39,379 nucleotides of DNA from NCBI GenBank assembly GCA_022772675.1, contig JALEZW010000040.1, positions 1 to 39,379 on the forward strand. Direction: 5' to 3'. This document shows, piece by piece, positions 14,849 to 24,320 of the stretch. The translations under genes were made by a program, and so were the position numbers. Position 1 is the first letter of the stretch. Every line of letters starts with the position of its first letter. The notes beneath the pieces are model-generated. The model did not search any database. It saw nothing but the letters and a program-made list of their open reading frames with translations, and was not told where the DNA came from. Source of the DNA: Agathobacter sp. (GTDB taxonomy: Bacteria; Bacillota; Clostridia; Lachnospirales; Lachnospiraceae).

Positions 14849-15949
14849 ATGCGCTATGGATTTACAACAGGAAGCTGTGCGGCAGCAGCGGCAAAAGCGG
14901 CGGCATATATGCTTCTGACCGGGAGAGAGAAAAACAAAATCATCATTGAGACACCGAAGGGAATTCCTTTTGCGGCAGAACTTGTGGATATTGTGCGCAG
15001 GGAGCAAAGTGTCAGCTGTGCCGTGGTAAAGGATGGCGGGGATGATCCGGATGTGACAAACGGAATTAAAATATATGCAGAAGTCACGATGGATATGGAA
15101 TCGGATTCTCCAGAGATTTTTCTGGATGGCGGTAAAGGGGTGGGGTGTGTGACACGTCCCGGCCTGGATCAGCCGGTGGGAAATGCGGCAATCAACCATG
15201 TACCGCGGGAGATGATTTTACGTGAGGTACAGGAGGTATGCAGGCTCTGTGATTTTCATGGGACACTGAAAATCTGTATTTATGTACCGGAAGGAGAAAC
15301 CATTGCGCAGAAAACCTTTAATCCGAGACTTGGTATTGCAGGCGGAATTTCCATTTTAGGGACATCCGGTATCGTAGAGCCCATGAGTGAACAGGCACTT
15401 CGGGAGACAATCCGGGTGGAACTCAGACAAAGACATGCTGAAGGGCAGGAGATTGTCGCTGTTTCGCCGGGCAATTATGGTCTGGACTTTATGAAAAAAC
15501 AGTTTGGCTATGATCTGGACCAAAGTGTGAAATGCAGCAATTTTATTGGGGATACGATTGATATGGCAGCAGAACTTGGATTTTCAGGCCTGCTGTTGAC
15601 CGGGCATATCGGGAAACTGGTGAAACTTTCCGGCGGCATTATGAATACCCATTCCCGTGAGGGAGACTGCCGCATGGAACTTCTGGCGGCATCGGCTATT
15701 CGGCAGAAACTTCCGGAAGAGTGCCTGAGACATATTTTATCTTCTGTTACTACAGAGGAAGCACTTTCCTATATTGATCAGATGGGAAAGCTGCAGGAGG
15801 TAATGGGAGATATGAGGGAACACATTGAATTTTATCTGAAAAAGCGGGCTGCGGGCAGACTGGAAATAGAATGTATGGTTTATTCCAATGAATATGGTCT
15901 CCTTTGTGCTACAGCCGGAGCGAAAAAACTCCTTGGGAGGTTATTATGA
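14849..15949 (+). CDS. cbiD: Cobalt-precorrin-5B C1-methyltransferase
   Basis: CbiD methylates C-1 of cobalt-precorrin-5B in the anaerobic pathway. The 366-residue protein begins with the family signature RYGFTTGSCAAAAAKAA. It has VKDGGDDPDVTNG, GGKGVGCVTRPGL, AINHVPR, and the later glycine-rich HIGKLVKLSGGIMNTHS. AGGAG precedes the ATG. The TGA stop overlaps the start of cbiF, implying translational coupling. Its presence, with cbiG, marks the oxygen-independent route. Confidence 0.95.
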   Translation: MRYGFTTGSCAAAAAKAAAYMLLTGREKNKIIIETPKGIPFAAELVDIVRREQSVSCAVVKDGGDDPDVTNGIKIYAEVTMDMESDSPEIFLDGGKGVGCVTRPGLDQPVGNAAINHVPREMILREVQEVCRLCDFHGTLKICIYVPEGETIAQKTFNPRLGIAGGISILGTSGIVEPMSEQALRETIRVELRQRHAEGQEIVAVSPGNYGLDFMKKQFGYDLDQSVKCSNFIGDTIDMAAELGFSGLLLTGHIGKLVKLSGGIMNTHSREGDCRMELLAASAIRQKLPEECLRHILSSVTTEEALSYIDQMGKLQEVMGDMREHIEFYLKKRAAGRLEIECMVYSNEYGLLCATAGAKKLLGRLL

Positions 15950-16704
15950 TTTATTTTGTGGGTGCAGGCTGCGGAGCTGCGGATCTGATTACGGTCAGGG
16001 GAATGCGCCTGCTTGAAAAAGCAGATGTCATTATCTATGCAGGGTCCTTGGTAAACCCGGAGCTTTTGGACTATGCTAAGAAAGCTTGTAAAATCCATAA
16101 CAGTGCAAAAATGACGCTGGATGAAGTACTTTCCGTGATGTTACAGGCGGAAAAGGAAAATTTAATTACGGTTAGACTTCATACCGGGGATCAGAGTATA
16201 TACGGGGCGGTAAGAGAACAGATGGATGCCCTGGATGAAAAAGGGATTGCATATGAGAGCTGCCCGGGAGTCAGTGCCTGCTTTGGGGCGGCGGCATCAT
16301 TGAATCTGGAGTATACACTGCCGGATGTGTCACAGTCACTGATCATTACCCGGATGGCGGGGCGGACTGGAGTTCCAGAGGGGGAAAACATTGAAAGTTT
16401 TGCCGCGCATCACGCATCAATGGCGGTATATTTGAGCGCGGGAATGATGACAGAATTGGCGGAAAGGCTGATGGCAGGCGGGTTTGAGCCGGATACACCG
16501 GCAGCTCTTGTCTATAAGGCGACATGGCCGGAGGAAGAGGCGTATGTCTGCACGGTACAGGAACTTCCCCGGGTGGCTGAGGAGCATCATATCACAAAAA
16601 CGGCACTTGTGCTGGTGGGAGATGTGATCGCGCATCGAAAATATGCAAAATCCCGTCTCTATGCACCTGATTTTGAAACAGAATTTCGAAAAGCCAAATC
16701 ATGA
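15946..16704 (+). CDS. cbiF: Cobalt-precorrin-4 C11-methyltransferase
   Basis: CbiF is an S-adenosylmethionine-dependent tetrapyrrole methylase acting at C-11. The 252-residue protein starts MIYFVGAGCGAADLITVRG, the glycine-rich N-terminal loop of the family. It also has VIIYAGSLVNPELL, RLHTGDQSIYGAV and the ITRMAGRTGVPEGE segment specific to CbiF/CobM. The ATG at 15946 overlaps the cbiD stop, with GGGAGG five bases upstream; an upstream in-frame TTG is rejected. A 113-bp gap to cbiG follows, with no strong signal. Confidence 0.94.
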   Translation: MIYFVGAGCGAADLITVRGMRLLEKADVIIYAGSLVNPELLDYAKKACKIHNSAKMTLDEVLSVMLQAEKENLITVRLHTGDQSIYGAVREQMDALDEKGIAYESCPGVSACFGAAASLNLEYTLPDVSQSLIITRMAGRTGVPEGENIESFAAHHASMAVYLSAGMMTELAERLMAGGFEPDTPAALVYKATWPEEEAYVCTVQELPRVAEEHHITKTALVLVGDVIAHRKYAKSRLYAPDFETEFRKAKS

Positions 16705-16817
16705 ATTTATAAAATTGCCGTCTTGAACTCTTTTGACAGGCGGCTTAACGGTATTCGCTGCAGTGTGGTTTTCACTGAGAAGAAATATAAAACGTAAAGA
16801 GGACATAAGAGATTTGT

Positions 16818-17924
16818 ATGATTATATATGCAGCATACTTTTCCCAACGGGGAAGGGAATTATTAAAGCAAATTGAAAAACTTCCGCTGACGATATCGTA
16901 CGGATGCCTGGTTTCCAGATATGGTGGAAGACCGGTACAAAGCCCTGTGACATTGCGACTGCGGGAAGGTGAATCGCTCGATGTCTGGCTGCAGGAAGCC
17001 TTTGCTGCCCATATGCCGATTTTACTTGTTGGAGCAGCAGGAATCGCAGTGCGGGCCATTGCCCCGTTTATGAAAAAAAAGACAGTAGACAGTGCAGTCC
17101 TTGTTCTTGATGAGACAGGAAAATTTGTGATTCCGGTTTTATCCGGACATTTGGGCGGGGCCAATGAGCTGGCAGAGCAGATTGCGGAGGGAATTCACGG
17201 AATCCCGGTTATCACCACAGCTACAGATGTCAATCATCTCTTTGCGGTGGATGTATTTGCGAGGAAAAACGGACTTCGTGTGGAAAATCCTGAAAAGATA
17301 CGCTGCGTATCTGGAAAAGTCTTAAGGGGAGAAATCATTACCATCACGTTTGATGAAGACTGCATGGAAAATAAATGGCTGAAAAAGCCTGAGCTGCCGG
17401 ATGAGGTAGAATTTGTGCCATGGAACGTTTTTTTGGAGCAGCGGGAAAAGACAGGTGAAAGGAAAACAGTCGATGTGTTAATCAGCCGAAATACTGCGCT
17501 TTTTCCCTTTGCAGAGATGGTACTGGTTCCGAAAAATCTGGTTCTTGGAATCGGATGCCGGAAAGGGAAAAGCTGTGAGGAGCTGTTGCATCAGATTCGT
17601 GCACTGGAGGAAGAGAAGAGATTTCAGTTATGTGATATTGCAGCCATTGCATCCATTGATGTAAAGGCAGAAGAACCCGGGCTTTTGGAACTTGCACAAA
17701 GACTTAGAGTTCCCTTTTATGTGTTTTCCCCGGAGGAACTTCTTAGGGTGGAAGGAACCTTTTCTTCTTCGGAATTTGTGGCGGATACTGTGGGTGTGGA
17801 TAATGTCTGTGAACGGGCTGCTGTGGCAGCTGCAGATGGTGGCAGACTTCTTCTAAAAAAATATGCCGAAAATGGAATCACCCTTGCTATTGGCGAAAAA
17901 TATAAATATAATATCATGATTTAA
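16818..17924 (+). CDS. cbiG: Cobalt-precorrin-5A hydrolase
   Basis: CbiG opens the delta-lactone of cobalt-precorrin-5A and releases acetaldehyde, the ring-contraction step unique to the anaerobic pathway. The 368-residue protein has the N-terminal domain motif PVLSGHLGGANELA, GIPVITTATDVN and the C-terminal domain segment LVLGIGCRKGKSCEEL...ASIDVKAEE. The ribosome site is weak (AAGAG). The 122-bp gap downstream carries a solitary family B repeat. Confidence 0.93.
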   Translation: MIIYAAYFSQRGRELLKQIEKLPLTISYGCLVSRYGGRPVQSPVTLRLREGESLDVWLQEAFAAHMPILLVGAAGIAVRAIAPFMKKKTVDSAVLVLDETGKFVIPVLSGHLGGANELAEQIAEGIHGIPVITTATDVNHLFAVDVFARKNGLRVENPEKIRCVSGKVLRGEIITITFDEDCMENKWLKKPELPDEVEFVPWNVFLEQREKTGERKTVDVLISRNTALFPFAEMVLVPKNLVLGIGCRKGKSCEELLHQIRALEEEKRFQLCDIAAIASIDVKAEEPGLLELAQRLRVPFYVFSPEELLRVEGTFSSSEFVADTVGVDNVCERAAVAAADGGRLLLKKYAENGITLAIGEKYKYNIMI

Positions 17925-17986
17925 TGATGCTTAATTCATTATTTAAGAAATACATTCCACTAATCTATAATTAAAGCGGAATATAT

Positions 17987-18013
17987 TACACCGGATAAAA
18001 AGTTTCTGGTGTA
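17987..18013. repeat. Solitary family B repeat unit
   Basis: A 27-nt imperfect palindrome begins TACACCGG, ends CTGGTGTA and has ATAAAAAGTTT in the middle. It is nearly identical to the units forming the arms of the 166-bp element at 6326 and to the solitary unit at 31224 (reverse orientation). It lies 34 bp upstream of cbiH. Confidence 0.7.
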
Positions 18014-18046
18014 GTATCATCAAATACGAGAAAAGGAAAGAATAGA

Positions 18047-18781
18047 ATGTGCCACGAGATTTATGTAGTAGGAATGGGACCCGGGGAGGAATCCATGATG
18101 ACTCCCCAGGCCATGCAGATACTGGAAAAAAGCGATGTGATTATTGGCTATACGGTGTATTTGAAGCTGTTAGGGGAGAGGTTTTCAAATAAGGAGCTTC
18201 TTTCCACCCCAATGAAGCAGGAAAAAGAACGCTGTCAGCTGTGTTTTGAAAAAGCCAGGGAGGGCAAGCGGGTTTCCCTGATCTGCAGCGGAGATGCCGG
18301 GGTTTATGGACTGGCATCACTGATGCTTGAACTTGGAAAAGACTATGAGGACTGCAATGTCACAGTGATACCGGGAATTACGGCGGCAAACAGCGGTGCT
18401 GCGCTGCTGGGGGCACCTCTCAATCATGATTTCTGTGTGATCAGTCTGAGTGATCTGCTCACTCCCTGGGAGCGGATTGAAAAGAGGCTGATTGCAGCAG
18501 CAGAAGGGGATTTTGCTATCGCAGTCTATAACCCGTCCAGCAGGAAGCGGGCAGATTATTTGGAACGTGCCTGCCGGATTCTTATGGAGCATGGCATTGA
18601 GCCGGATCGTGCCTGCGGATATGTAGAGAATATTGGAAGAGACCATACCTGTGCAAAGACACTTACCATGGCAGAGCTTCTGCACACGGAGGTGAATATG
18701 TTTACCACTGTTTTTATAGGAAATTCCCAGTCTGAAATTATAGACGGGAAGCTGGTGACAAAGAGAGGATACCGTTTATGA
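18047..18781 (+). CDS. cbiH: Cobalt-precorrin-3B C17-methyltransferase
   Basis: CbiH methylates C-17 and triggers ring contraction. The 244-residue protein shows the tetrapyrrole methylase fold: IYVVGMGPGEESMMTPQA at the N-terminus, VIIGYTVYLKLL, SLICSGDAGVYGLA, and VIPGITAANSGAALLGAPLNHDF, which is typical of CbiH/CobJ. AVYNPSSRKR and IGNSQSEI are conserved late segments. AAAGGAAAG precedes the ATG. Its TGA overlaps the ATG of the next gene. Confidence 0.94.
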   Translation: MCHEIYVVGMGPGEESMMTPQAMQILEKSDVIIGYTVYLKLLGERFSNKELLSTPMKQEKERCQLCFEKAREGKRVSLICSGDAGVYGLASLMLELGKDYEDCNVTVIPGITAANSGAALLGAPLNHDFCVISLSDLLTPWERIEKRLIAAAEGDFAIAVYNPSSRKRADYLERACRILMEHGIEPDRACGYVENIGRDHTCAKTLTMAELLHTEVNMFTTVFIGNSQSEIIDGKLVTKRGYRL

Positions 18782-20901
18782 AAAAAGTCCTGATTTATGC
18801 CGGTACCACCGAGGGCCGGCAGCTTGCAGAACAGCTGTCGCAGGCTGGGATACCCTGTGACCTGTGGGTTGCAACAGAATATGGAAAGCTGGTCATGCCG
18901 GAGCTTTCAGGAGTGACGGTGCATGTGGGCAGGCTGGATGCGGAAGAAATGCGTGCGTACGTAACGGAGAAATGTGCAGAAACCGGAAGAAATGATGTGT
19001 CCCCTGCAGCGGATGAGGGCGTTCTGGCAGTGGTGGATGCCACCCATCCTTACGCTGTTTTAGTATCGGAAAATATCCGAAAGAGTTTAACAGGACTGGA
19101 TATTCCATATTTTCGTCTGCTTCGCTGCGGGGAAGAAGTGTCAGATATTGGAAAAATACAATATTTTGATAATTTTGAGAGCTGTGCATCGGAACTGATT
19201 CACACCCGGGGAAATATTTTACTTACAACCGGCAGCAAGGAACTTCCTGTATTCTGTCAAAACGAGGAGGTCCGTTCCCGGCTGTTTGTACGGATTTTAC
19301 CGGCGGAAGAAAATATTTCGGTGTGCCGGCAGAACGGAATCTGTGGAAAACAGATCCTGGCTATGCAGGGGCCGTTTTCCACAGAGCTGAATCTGGCACT
19401 GATTCATCAGTTTTCCATATCCTGTCTTGTAACCAAAGAAGGCGGTGAACACAGCGGATACGCAGATAAACTCACAGCCGCAAAGGATGCGGGGATTACC
19501 TGCTTTGTCATAGGAAACAGAATCAGGGAAGAGGGCATGACCCTTCCGGAGGTCTTTGCGGCCGTTACAGAGCTGGTGGATGAAAGAATAGACAAACCGT
19601 GGGCAAAAACATCGCCGGCAAAGATACAGATTTCCCTTGTGGGTATCGGCATGAGTGGCGCAACCCTTACGGGGGAGGCGGTGCATGCTTTACAGGAGGC
19701 CGATATGGTTTTTGGTGCGGAGCGGATGCTGGAAGTTGTGCCTGAGGGAAAGAAAACCTATCCATTTTATCAGGCAAAAGACATTCTTCCGCTTCTTGAC
19801 CATATTCAACGGCAAAAAAATGGGAATAATTATAAAATTACAATTCTATTTTCTGGAGATACTGGATTCTACAGTGGAGCATATAAAATAAAATCAGAAC
19901 TAAAGAAATGTAATTATGAGGATATAAAAATTATATCAGGAATTTCCTCTATTTCCTACTTATCTTCTGCCGCGGGAATCCCCTGGCAGGAGGCAAAAAT
20001 TTTAAGCATGCATGGAAAAAGCGGGGATCCGGAATTAAAAGCACAGCTTTTGGATGCTCTTTTCCATCAGAGGGAAACCTTCTTACTTGTATCGGGGGCC
20101 TCGGACCTTCAGAAGATTGGAACATGGCTGGAGGAGGCAGGACTTACTGAAATCCGCATAATATCAGGGTTTCAGCTGTCTTATGATGATGAAGAAATCC
20201 GCATGATTTCCTATAAAGAGGCAAAAAATACAAAGAAACAGGGGCTTTACACATTACTTTTTCTTAACGAAAATCCTGTACCCCGGGGGATTGTTCCGGG
20301 GATAGCGGATGAAAATTTTGTAAGATCAGAGGGCAGCCCACGGGTTCCCATGACAAAGGAAGAAGTCCGTGCTCTTTCTCTCTGCAAGCTTGCACTGACA
20401 GAGAATGCAGTAGTCTATGATGTGGGCAGCGGAACCGGTTCTATTGCCATTGAATGTGCACTTAGAAGCCCCGGTGTTCTGGTTTATGCAATCGAACAAA
20501 AACCGGAAGCTGTCCGTCTGCTGCGAAAAAATATGGAAAAGTTTCATTTAGCAAACATTATCCCGGTGGAGGGAACGGCACCGGAGGTACTAAAAGGACT
20601 GGAGCCACCAACCCATGTTTTTATCGGTGGAAGCGGTGGCAGACTGTGGTCCATTTTAACCGGTGTCTGGAACAAGAATCCCGATGCCCGGGTTGTGGTT
20701 ACTGCTGTGAGTCTGGAGACAATTGCAGAAATTTCCCATTTGGAAGCTGATTTCACGCCGCCGGAGGGAAGAAAACTGCAGTGCGAGACTGTGCAGCTGC
20801 AGGTCAGCCGGGCAAATCAGCTGGGTGCTTACCATATGATGAAAGCAGAAAATCCCGTATATATCTGTACGATGTACCTGCAAAAGATTTATACCAAATA
20901 A
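18778..20901 (+). CDS. cbiJET: Triple fusion: CbiJ reductase, CbiE and CbiT methyltransferases
   Basis: Three pathway enzymes are joined in 707 residues. Residues about 1-255 are cobalt-precorrin-6A reductase (start VLIYAGTTEGRQLAEQL; VVDATHPYAV). From about 283 comes CbiE, the C5 methyltransferase (ISLVGIGMSGATLTGEA, FSGDTGFYSG). From about 515 comes CbiT, the C15 methyltransferase/decarboxylase (MTKEEVRALSLCKL; SAM-binding VYDVGSGTGSIAIECAL near 545). CbiE-CbiT fusions are well known (CobL); the added reductase at the N-terminus is less usual. The ATG overlaps the cbiH stop. The frame is unbroken across both junctions, so this is a real fusion and not a reading error. Confidence 0.92.
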   Translation: MKKVLIYAGTTEGRQLAEQLSQAGIPCDLWVATEYGKLVMPELSGVTVHVGRLDAEEMRAYVTEKCAETGRNDVSPAADEGVLAVVDATHPYAVLVSENIRKSLTGLDIPYFRLLRCGEEVSDIGKIQYFDNFESCASELIHTRGNILLTTGSKELPVFCQNEEVRSRLFVRILPAEENISVCRQNGICGKQILAMQGPFSTELNLALIHQFSISCLVTKEGGEHSGYADKLTAAKDAGITCFVIGNRIREEGMTLPEVFAAVTELVDERIDKPWAKTSPAKIQISLVGIGMSGATLTGEAVHALQEADMVFGAERMLEVVPEGKKTYPFYQAKDILPLLDHIQRQKNGNNYKITILFSGDTGFYSGAYKIKSELKKCNYEDIKIISGISSISYLSSAAGIPWQEAKILSMHGKSGDPELKAQLLDALFHQRETFLLVSGASDLQKIGTWLEEAGLTEIRIISGFQLSYDDEEIRMISYKEAKNTKKQGLYTLLFLNENPVPRGIVPGIADENFVRSEGSPRVPMTKEEVRALSLCKLALTENAVVYDVGSGTGSIAIECALRSPGVLVYAIEQKPEAVRLLRKNMEKFHLANIIPVEGTAPEVLKGLEPPTHVFIGGSGGRLWSILTGVWNKNPDARVVVTAVSLETIAEISHLEADFTPPEGRKLQCETVQLQVSRANQLGAYHMMKAENPVYICTMYLQKIYTK

Positions 20902-20912
20902 GGAGAATACCC

Positions 20913-22337
20913 ATGACACATACAGGAATAATCTTTGCTGCTCCCAAAAGCGGCAGCGGAAAGACAACGATTACCTGTGCGATGCTTCAGGCAATGAAGA
21001 ATAGAAAATATCATGTCCGTGCATTTAAAAGCGGTCCCGATTACATTGACCCCATGTTTCACAGGGATGTCATCGGGGTGCCCTCCCGGAATCTGGATAC
21101 TTTTTTCTCAGAGGGGGAGCAGATTCGCTCCCTGTTTGCCTTGGAACAGGAGAAGTATGCCTATTCGGTGATCGAGGGTGCCATGGGGCTTTATGATGGA
21201 CTGGGCGGTATACAGGAGAAGGGATCCGCGTATCATCTGGCACAAACCCTTAACCTGCCGATTGTGCTGATTCTGGATGCACACGGAATGGGCAGGACAA
21301 TGGTGCCTGTCCTGACAGGACTGATGCAGTACGACAGGGACCAAAGAATTATTGGAGTCATATTAAATCGGACGACCGACAGTTTCTGTCATACAATGGC
21401 ACCGATAATTGAAAAGGAACTGGGATTGCCCGTGTTTGGATGTTTTCCTTCCCAGAAAGAATTACATCTGGAAAGCCGTCATCTGGGGCTTATGATGCCA
21501 GATGAATTGTGCTTTCAGGTGAAAAATGCGGCAAAGGTGTTAGAAGAGCATGTTGATATAGACGGGATTCTTGGATGTGCAAAAAACTATATAGAAAACA
21601 CCGTGGAACAAAGAAGCGTGGAACAAAACACTGAGAAACGATACACGTTAGAAACGTCAGGAAAAACCGTAAAAGATCTTAGTAAATCGGTTCAGATTGC
21701 CGTGGCATATGACAGGGCATTCTGCTTTTATTATGAGGATAACCTTCGCTTATTAAGAAATATGGGGGCAAAAACGGTCTTTTTTTCCCCTTTAAATGAT
21801 AAAATGCTTCCAGAGGGAACCGATGCAATCCTGCTGGGGGGCGGTTATCCGGAACTGTACGCCGGACAGCTTTCGGAAAATCGTGCGATGCGTGAAAGCA
21901 TTTTGCGGGCAGTCAGGGCAGACATGCCCTCTGTGGCGGAATGCGGCGGCTTTATGTATCTTCACGAGACAATGACGGATACAGAAGGAAATACTTTTCC
22001 CATGGTGGGGGCGGTGAAAGGCGGCTGCAGAAACAGCGGAAAGCTCACCCGTTTTGGCTATGTGGAACTGCACGAAAAGGAGCCGCATTTCCTGGAAGGG
22101 AACACCATCCGCGGTCATGAATTTCACTACTATGACAGTGAAAATAACGGGGCGGACTGCGTAGCAGTAAAACCGGTCAGTGGGAAAAGCTATGACTGCA
22201 TCCATTCCGGCGAAAATTACTGGTGGGGATATCCACACCTGTATTATCCGTCCAATCCGGAGTTCGCAGGACATTTTGTGGAAGAAGCAAAAGCTTACCA
22301 TAATAAAAAGAAGAACGGAGTTTGCAATGAAAGATAA
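20913..22337 (+). CDS. cbiA: Cobyrinate a,c-diamide synthase
   Basis: CbiA amidates side chains a and c of cobyrinic acid, using ATP and glutamine. The 474-residue protein has a P-loop (APKSGSGKTT, residues 10-19), FKSGPDYIDPMFH, EGAMGLYDG, and a C-terminal class I glutamine amidotransferase domain with the nucleophile in AECGGFMYL (Cys344) and late HEFHYYDSE. The ATG at 20913 is used because AAGGAG, which overlaps the previous stop codon, lies 7 bases before it. An upstream in-frame start at 20781 would overlap CbiT coding sequence. The last codons overlap cbiL by 11 bp. Confidence 0.94.
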   Translation: MTHTGIIFAAPKSGSGKTTITCAMLQAMKNRKYHVRAFKSGPDYIDPMFHRDVIGVPSRNLDTFFSEGEQIRSLFALEQEKYAYSVIEGAMGLYDGLGGIQEKGSAYHLAQTLNLPIVLILDAHGMGRTMVPVLTGLMQYDRDQRIIGVILNRTTDSFCHTMAPIIEKELGLPVFGCFPSQKELHLESRHLGLMMPDELCFQVKNAAKVLEEHVDIDGILGCAKNYIENTVEQRSVEQNTEKRYTLETSGKTVKDLSKSVQIAVAYDRAFCFYYEDNLRLLRNMGAKTVFFSPLNDKMLPEGTDAILLGGGYPELYAGQLSENRAMRESILRAVRADMPSVAECGGFMYLHETMTDTEGNTFPMVGAVKGGCRNSGKLTRFGYVELHEKEPHFLEGNTIRGHEFHYYDSENNGADCVAVKPVSGKSYDCIHSGENYWWGYPHLYYPSNPEFAGHFVEEAKAYHNKKKNGVCNER

Positions 22338-23082
22338 TAATAAAGAATATACTATAGAAACGGGAACTAAATCAGATGCTGCCGGAAAACTTTATGGAAT
22401 CGGCGTGGGACCGGGAAATCCAAAGCTTTTAACACTGCAGGCACTGGAAGTTATTGGTTCCTGTGATCTGATTGTGCTTCCGGCAAAATCTGCGGAAGAA
22501 TGCATTGCCTATCAGATTGTGGAGCAGGTGTTTCCGGAAATCAGCCGGATGCCCCTTCTATGCATGCCCTTTCCGATGACAAGAGACAAGCAGGCACTGG
22601 AATCAGCACATGGGAAAATCTACGGGGAAATCAGGAAGCAACTGCTTCAGGGAAAAACAGTTGGGATGCTTACAATTGGTGATCCCAGTATTTATTCCAC
22701 TTATCTTTATATTCATAAACGTGCAGCTGCGGATGGCCTGACTGCCCAAATGATCAGTGGCATTCCATCCTTTTGCGCAGCTGCGGCACGCCTGGGAATG
22801 CCCCTTGGGGAGAATGCGGAGGAAATCCATATCATACCTGCAGCCTATGATGTTGCGGACACCCTTTCCTATTCCGGAACCTGTATCTATATGAAATCCG
22901 GGAAAAAATTAAAGGAGCTGTTAGAAATTCTGCGGGAGGAAACCGGTTCCCGTTCCCTTGAGATTTTCGGAATTTCCAATTGCGGCATGGAAAATGAGAA
23001 GGTGTATCATGGATTGGAGGAACTGGAACTTGCGAAAGGATATCTTACCATCGTTTTTGTGAAACGGCAGCCGGTGGCTTAG
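22327..23082 (+). CDS. cbiL: Cobalt-precorrin-2 C20-methyltransferase
   Basis: CbiL is the first methyltransferase after cobalt insertion. The 251-residue protein has the methylase motifs GKLYGIGVGPGNPKLLTLQA, MLTIGDPSIYSTYLY and ISGIPSFCAAAARLGMPL. The ATG at 22327 follows GGAG and overlaps the end of cbiA. An in-frame extension to 22180 runs through cbiA coding sequence and is ignored. As the earliest dedicated step, its position at the end of the pathway genes shows that gene order does not follow reaction order here. Confidence 0.93.
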   Translation: MKDNNKEYTIETGTKSDAAGKLYGIGVGPGNPKLLTLQALEVIGSCDLIVLPAKSAEECIAYQIVEQVFPEISRMPLLCMPFPMTRDKQALESAHGKIYGEIRKQLLQGKTVGMLTIGDPSIYSTYLYIHKRAAADGLTAQMISGIPSFCAAAARLGMPLGENAEEIHIIPAAYDVADTLSYSGTCIYMKSGKKLKELLEILREETGSRSLEIFGISNCGMENEKVYHGLEELELAKGYLTIVFVKRQPVA

Positions 23083-23169
23083 GTTCTACTGTTCACGGGT
23101 TCCGGAAATAGCGGGAATACTGAGTAATGGCAAAAAAGTATGTTATGGTACATAAGAAAAGGAGTATAT

Positions 23170-24297
23170 ATGAAAATCTATTTAATTCGCCACGGGGAAA
23201 CCGATTGGAACCATATAAACCGTTTTCAGGGCAGGGAAAATGTGCCCCTGAACGCTGCCGGAATATTACAGGCAAGAAACTGCGGAAAGACCCTGCAGGG
23301 TCTTTCCATCGAGGCTGTGTATACCAGCCCGCTGATGCGCGCCGGCAGAACCGGTGCGGAAATCGGTGCCCGGATCGGCCTGTTGCCGGAACAGGTACAG
23401 CCCATGGAGGAACTGATTGAGCGTGACTTGGGACCCTTTTCCGGCCAGCTTGTGAAAGACAAAAAAGAATATTTTGCACTGGCAGCCGGAGACGGGGTGC
23501 CGGGGATGGAGCCTTTTAAAGCAGTGCTTAAACGGATGCAGCAGGCGCTGGTACTGATGGCACATACAGGAAAACAGGCGGTTGCTGCCGTATCCCACGG
23601 GGCTGCAATCAATGTTATTCTGGCGGGACTTACCAACAATGAAATCGGAACCGGTAAAACCAGGCTCTATAATGGTGCCATCAACGTGATTGAAGGCTCG
23701 GAAACGGAAGGGTTCCATGTGGTTCACTGCAATCTGCCGCCGGATGATCCAAAGACTACACAGCTTTTGGGGTATGATCGACTGGAAAAAAGCCTGATGG
23801 ACATCATCCGGGAACAACAGGCAAAACTGGGCTTTCGAAAAGAGAGCATAGGTCTGTATTATCCCCTTTCCACCTTAAACCATTTTTTCAGGACAGAGGA
23901 AAAGGAACCGGAGATGCTTAAACGACTTATGAATCTGCCGCCGTATCTGACGGACAAGCTGGGACAGATCATGGTTTCTGCAAAAGACGGGCAGTTTTGT
24001 TTCCATATTCCGGAGCAGGGCAGCCAGTATGTTCACGAAAATAAAACAGGGGACGATTTCATACAGAAACTGGTGAATCTGGTGGGAAACCACTGCACCA
24101 TGCAGGAAATAAGACAGTTGTTTCAACAGTATTCCGCCCATGTAGAGTACAGTACCATTGATAATGGGGAATTTGATTACATGTTACGTTTTCTTGACCG
24201 GCCGGAGGATCCCTACTATTATTGTTTCAGGGAGGAAGGATGCCATATAATCTACCATCGTTTCCTTCCGGAGGACTATGAGGATTTTCAATTTTAA
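23170..24297 (+). CDS. Histidine phosphatase fused to a DUF3877-like domain
   Basis: The N-terminal 200 residues are a histidine phosphatase: YLIRHGETDWNH (His8) and AVSHGAAINV (His143). Residues about 203-375 match my memory of DUF3877, a domain of unknown function usually found alone (LYYPLSTLNHFF, GQFCFHIPEQGSQYVHE, STIDNGEFDYMLRF, IIYHRFLPEDYEDFQF). AAGGAG precedes the ATG at 23170; an in-frame ATG at 23140 lacks one. It follows cbiL by 87 bp and precedes the DUF3783 gene. It could be a second phosphatase for nucleotide-loop assembly, but cobC is already present, and the substrate is unknown. Confidence 0.8.
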   Translation: MKIYLIRHGETDWNHINRFQGRENVPLNAAGILQARNCGKTLQGLSIEAVYTSPLMRAGRTGAEIGARIGLLPEQVQPMEELIERDLGPFSGQLVKDKKEYFALAAGDGVPGMEPFKAVLKRMQQALVLMAHTGKQAVAAVSHGAAINVILAGLTNNEIGTGKTRLYNGAINVIEGSETEGFHVVHCNLPPDDPKTTQLLGYDRLEKSLMDIIREQQAKLGFRKESIGLYYPLSTLNHFFRTEEKEPEMLKRLMNLPPYLTDKLGQIMVSAKDGQFCFHIPEQGSQYVHENKTGDDFIQKLVNLVGNHCTMQEIRQLFQQYSAHVEYSTIDNGEFDYMLRFLDRPEDPYYYCFREEGCHIIYHRFLPEDYEDFQF

Positions 24298-24320
24298 ACG
24301 TAAGAAGGAGTGTATCAATC

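Noticed and set aside
16734..16739. TTGACA between cbiF and cbiG as a promoter
   Set aside because: No acceptable -10 hexamer lies 16-18 bp downstream.
22180..22326. Upstream extension of cbiL
   Set aside because: It runs through cbiA coding sequence; the ATG at 22327 has a ribosome site and gives the normal family length.
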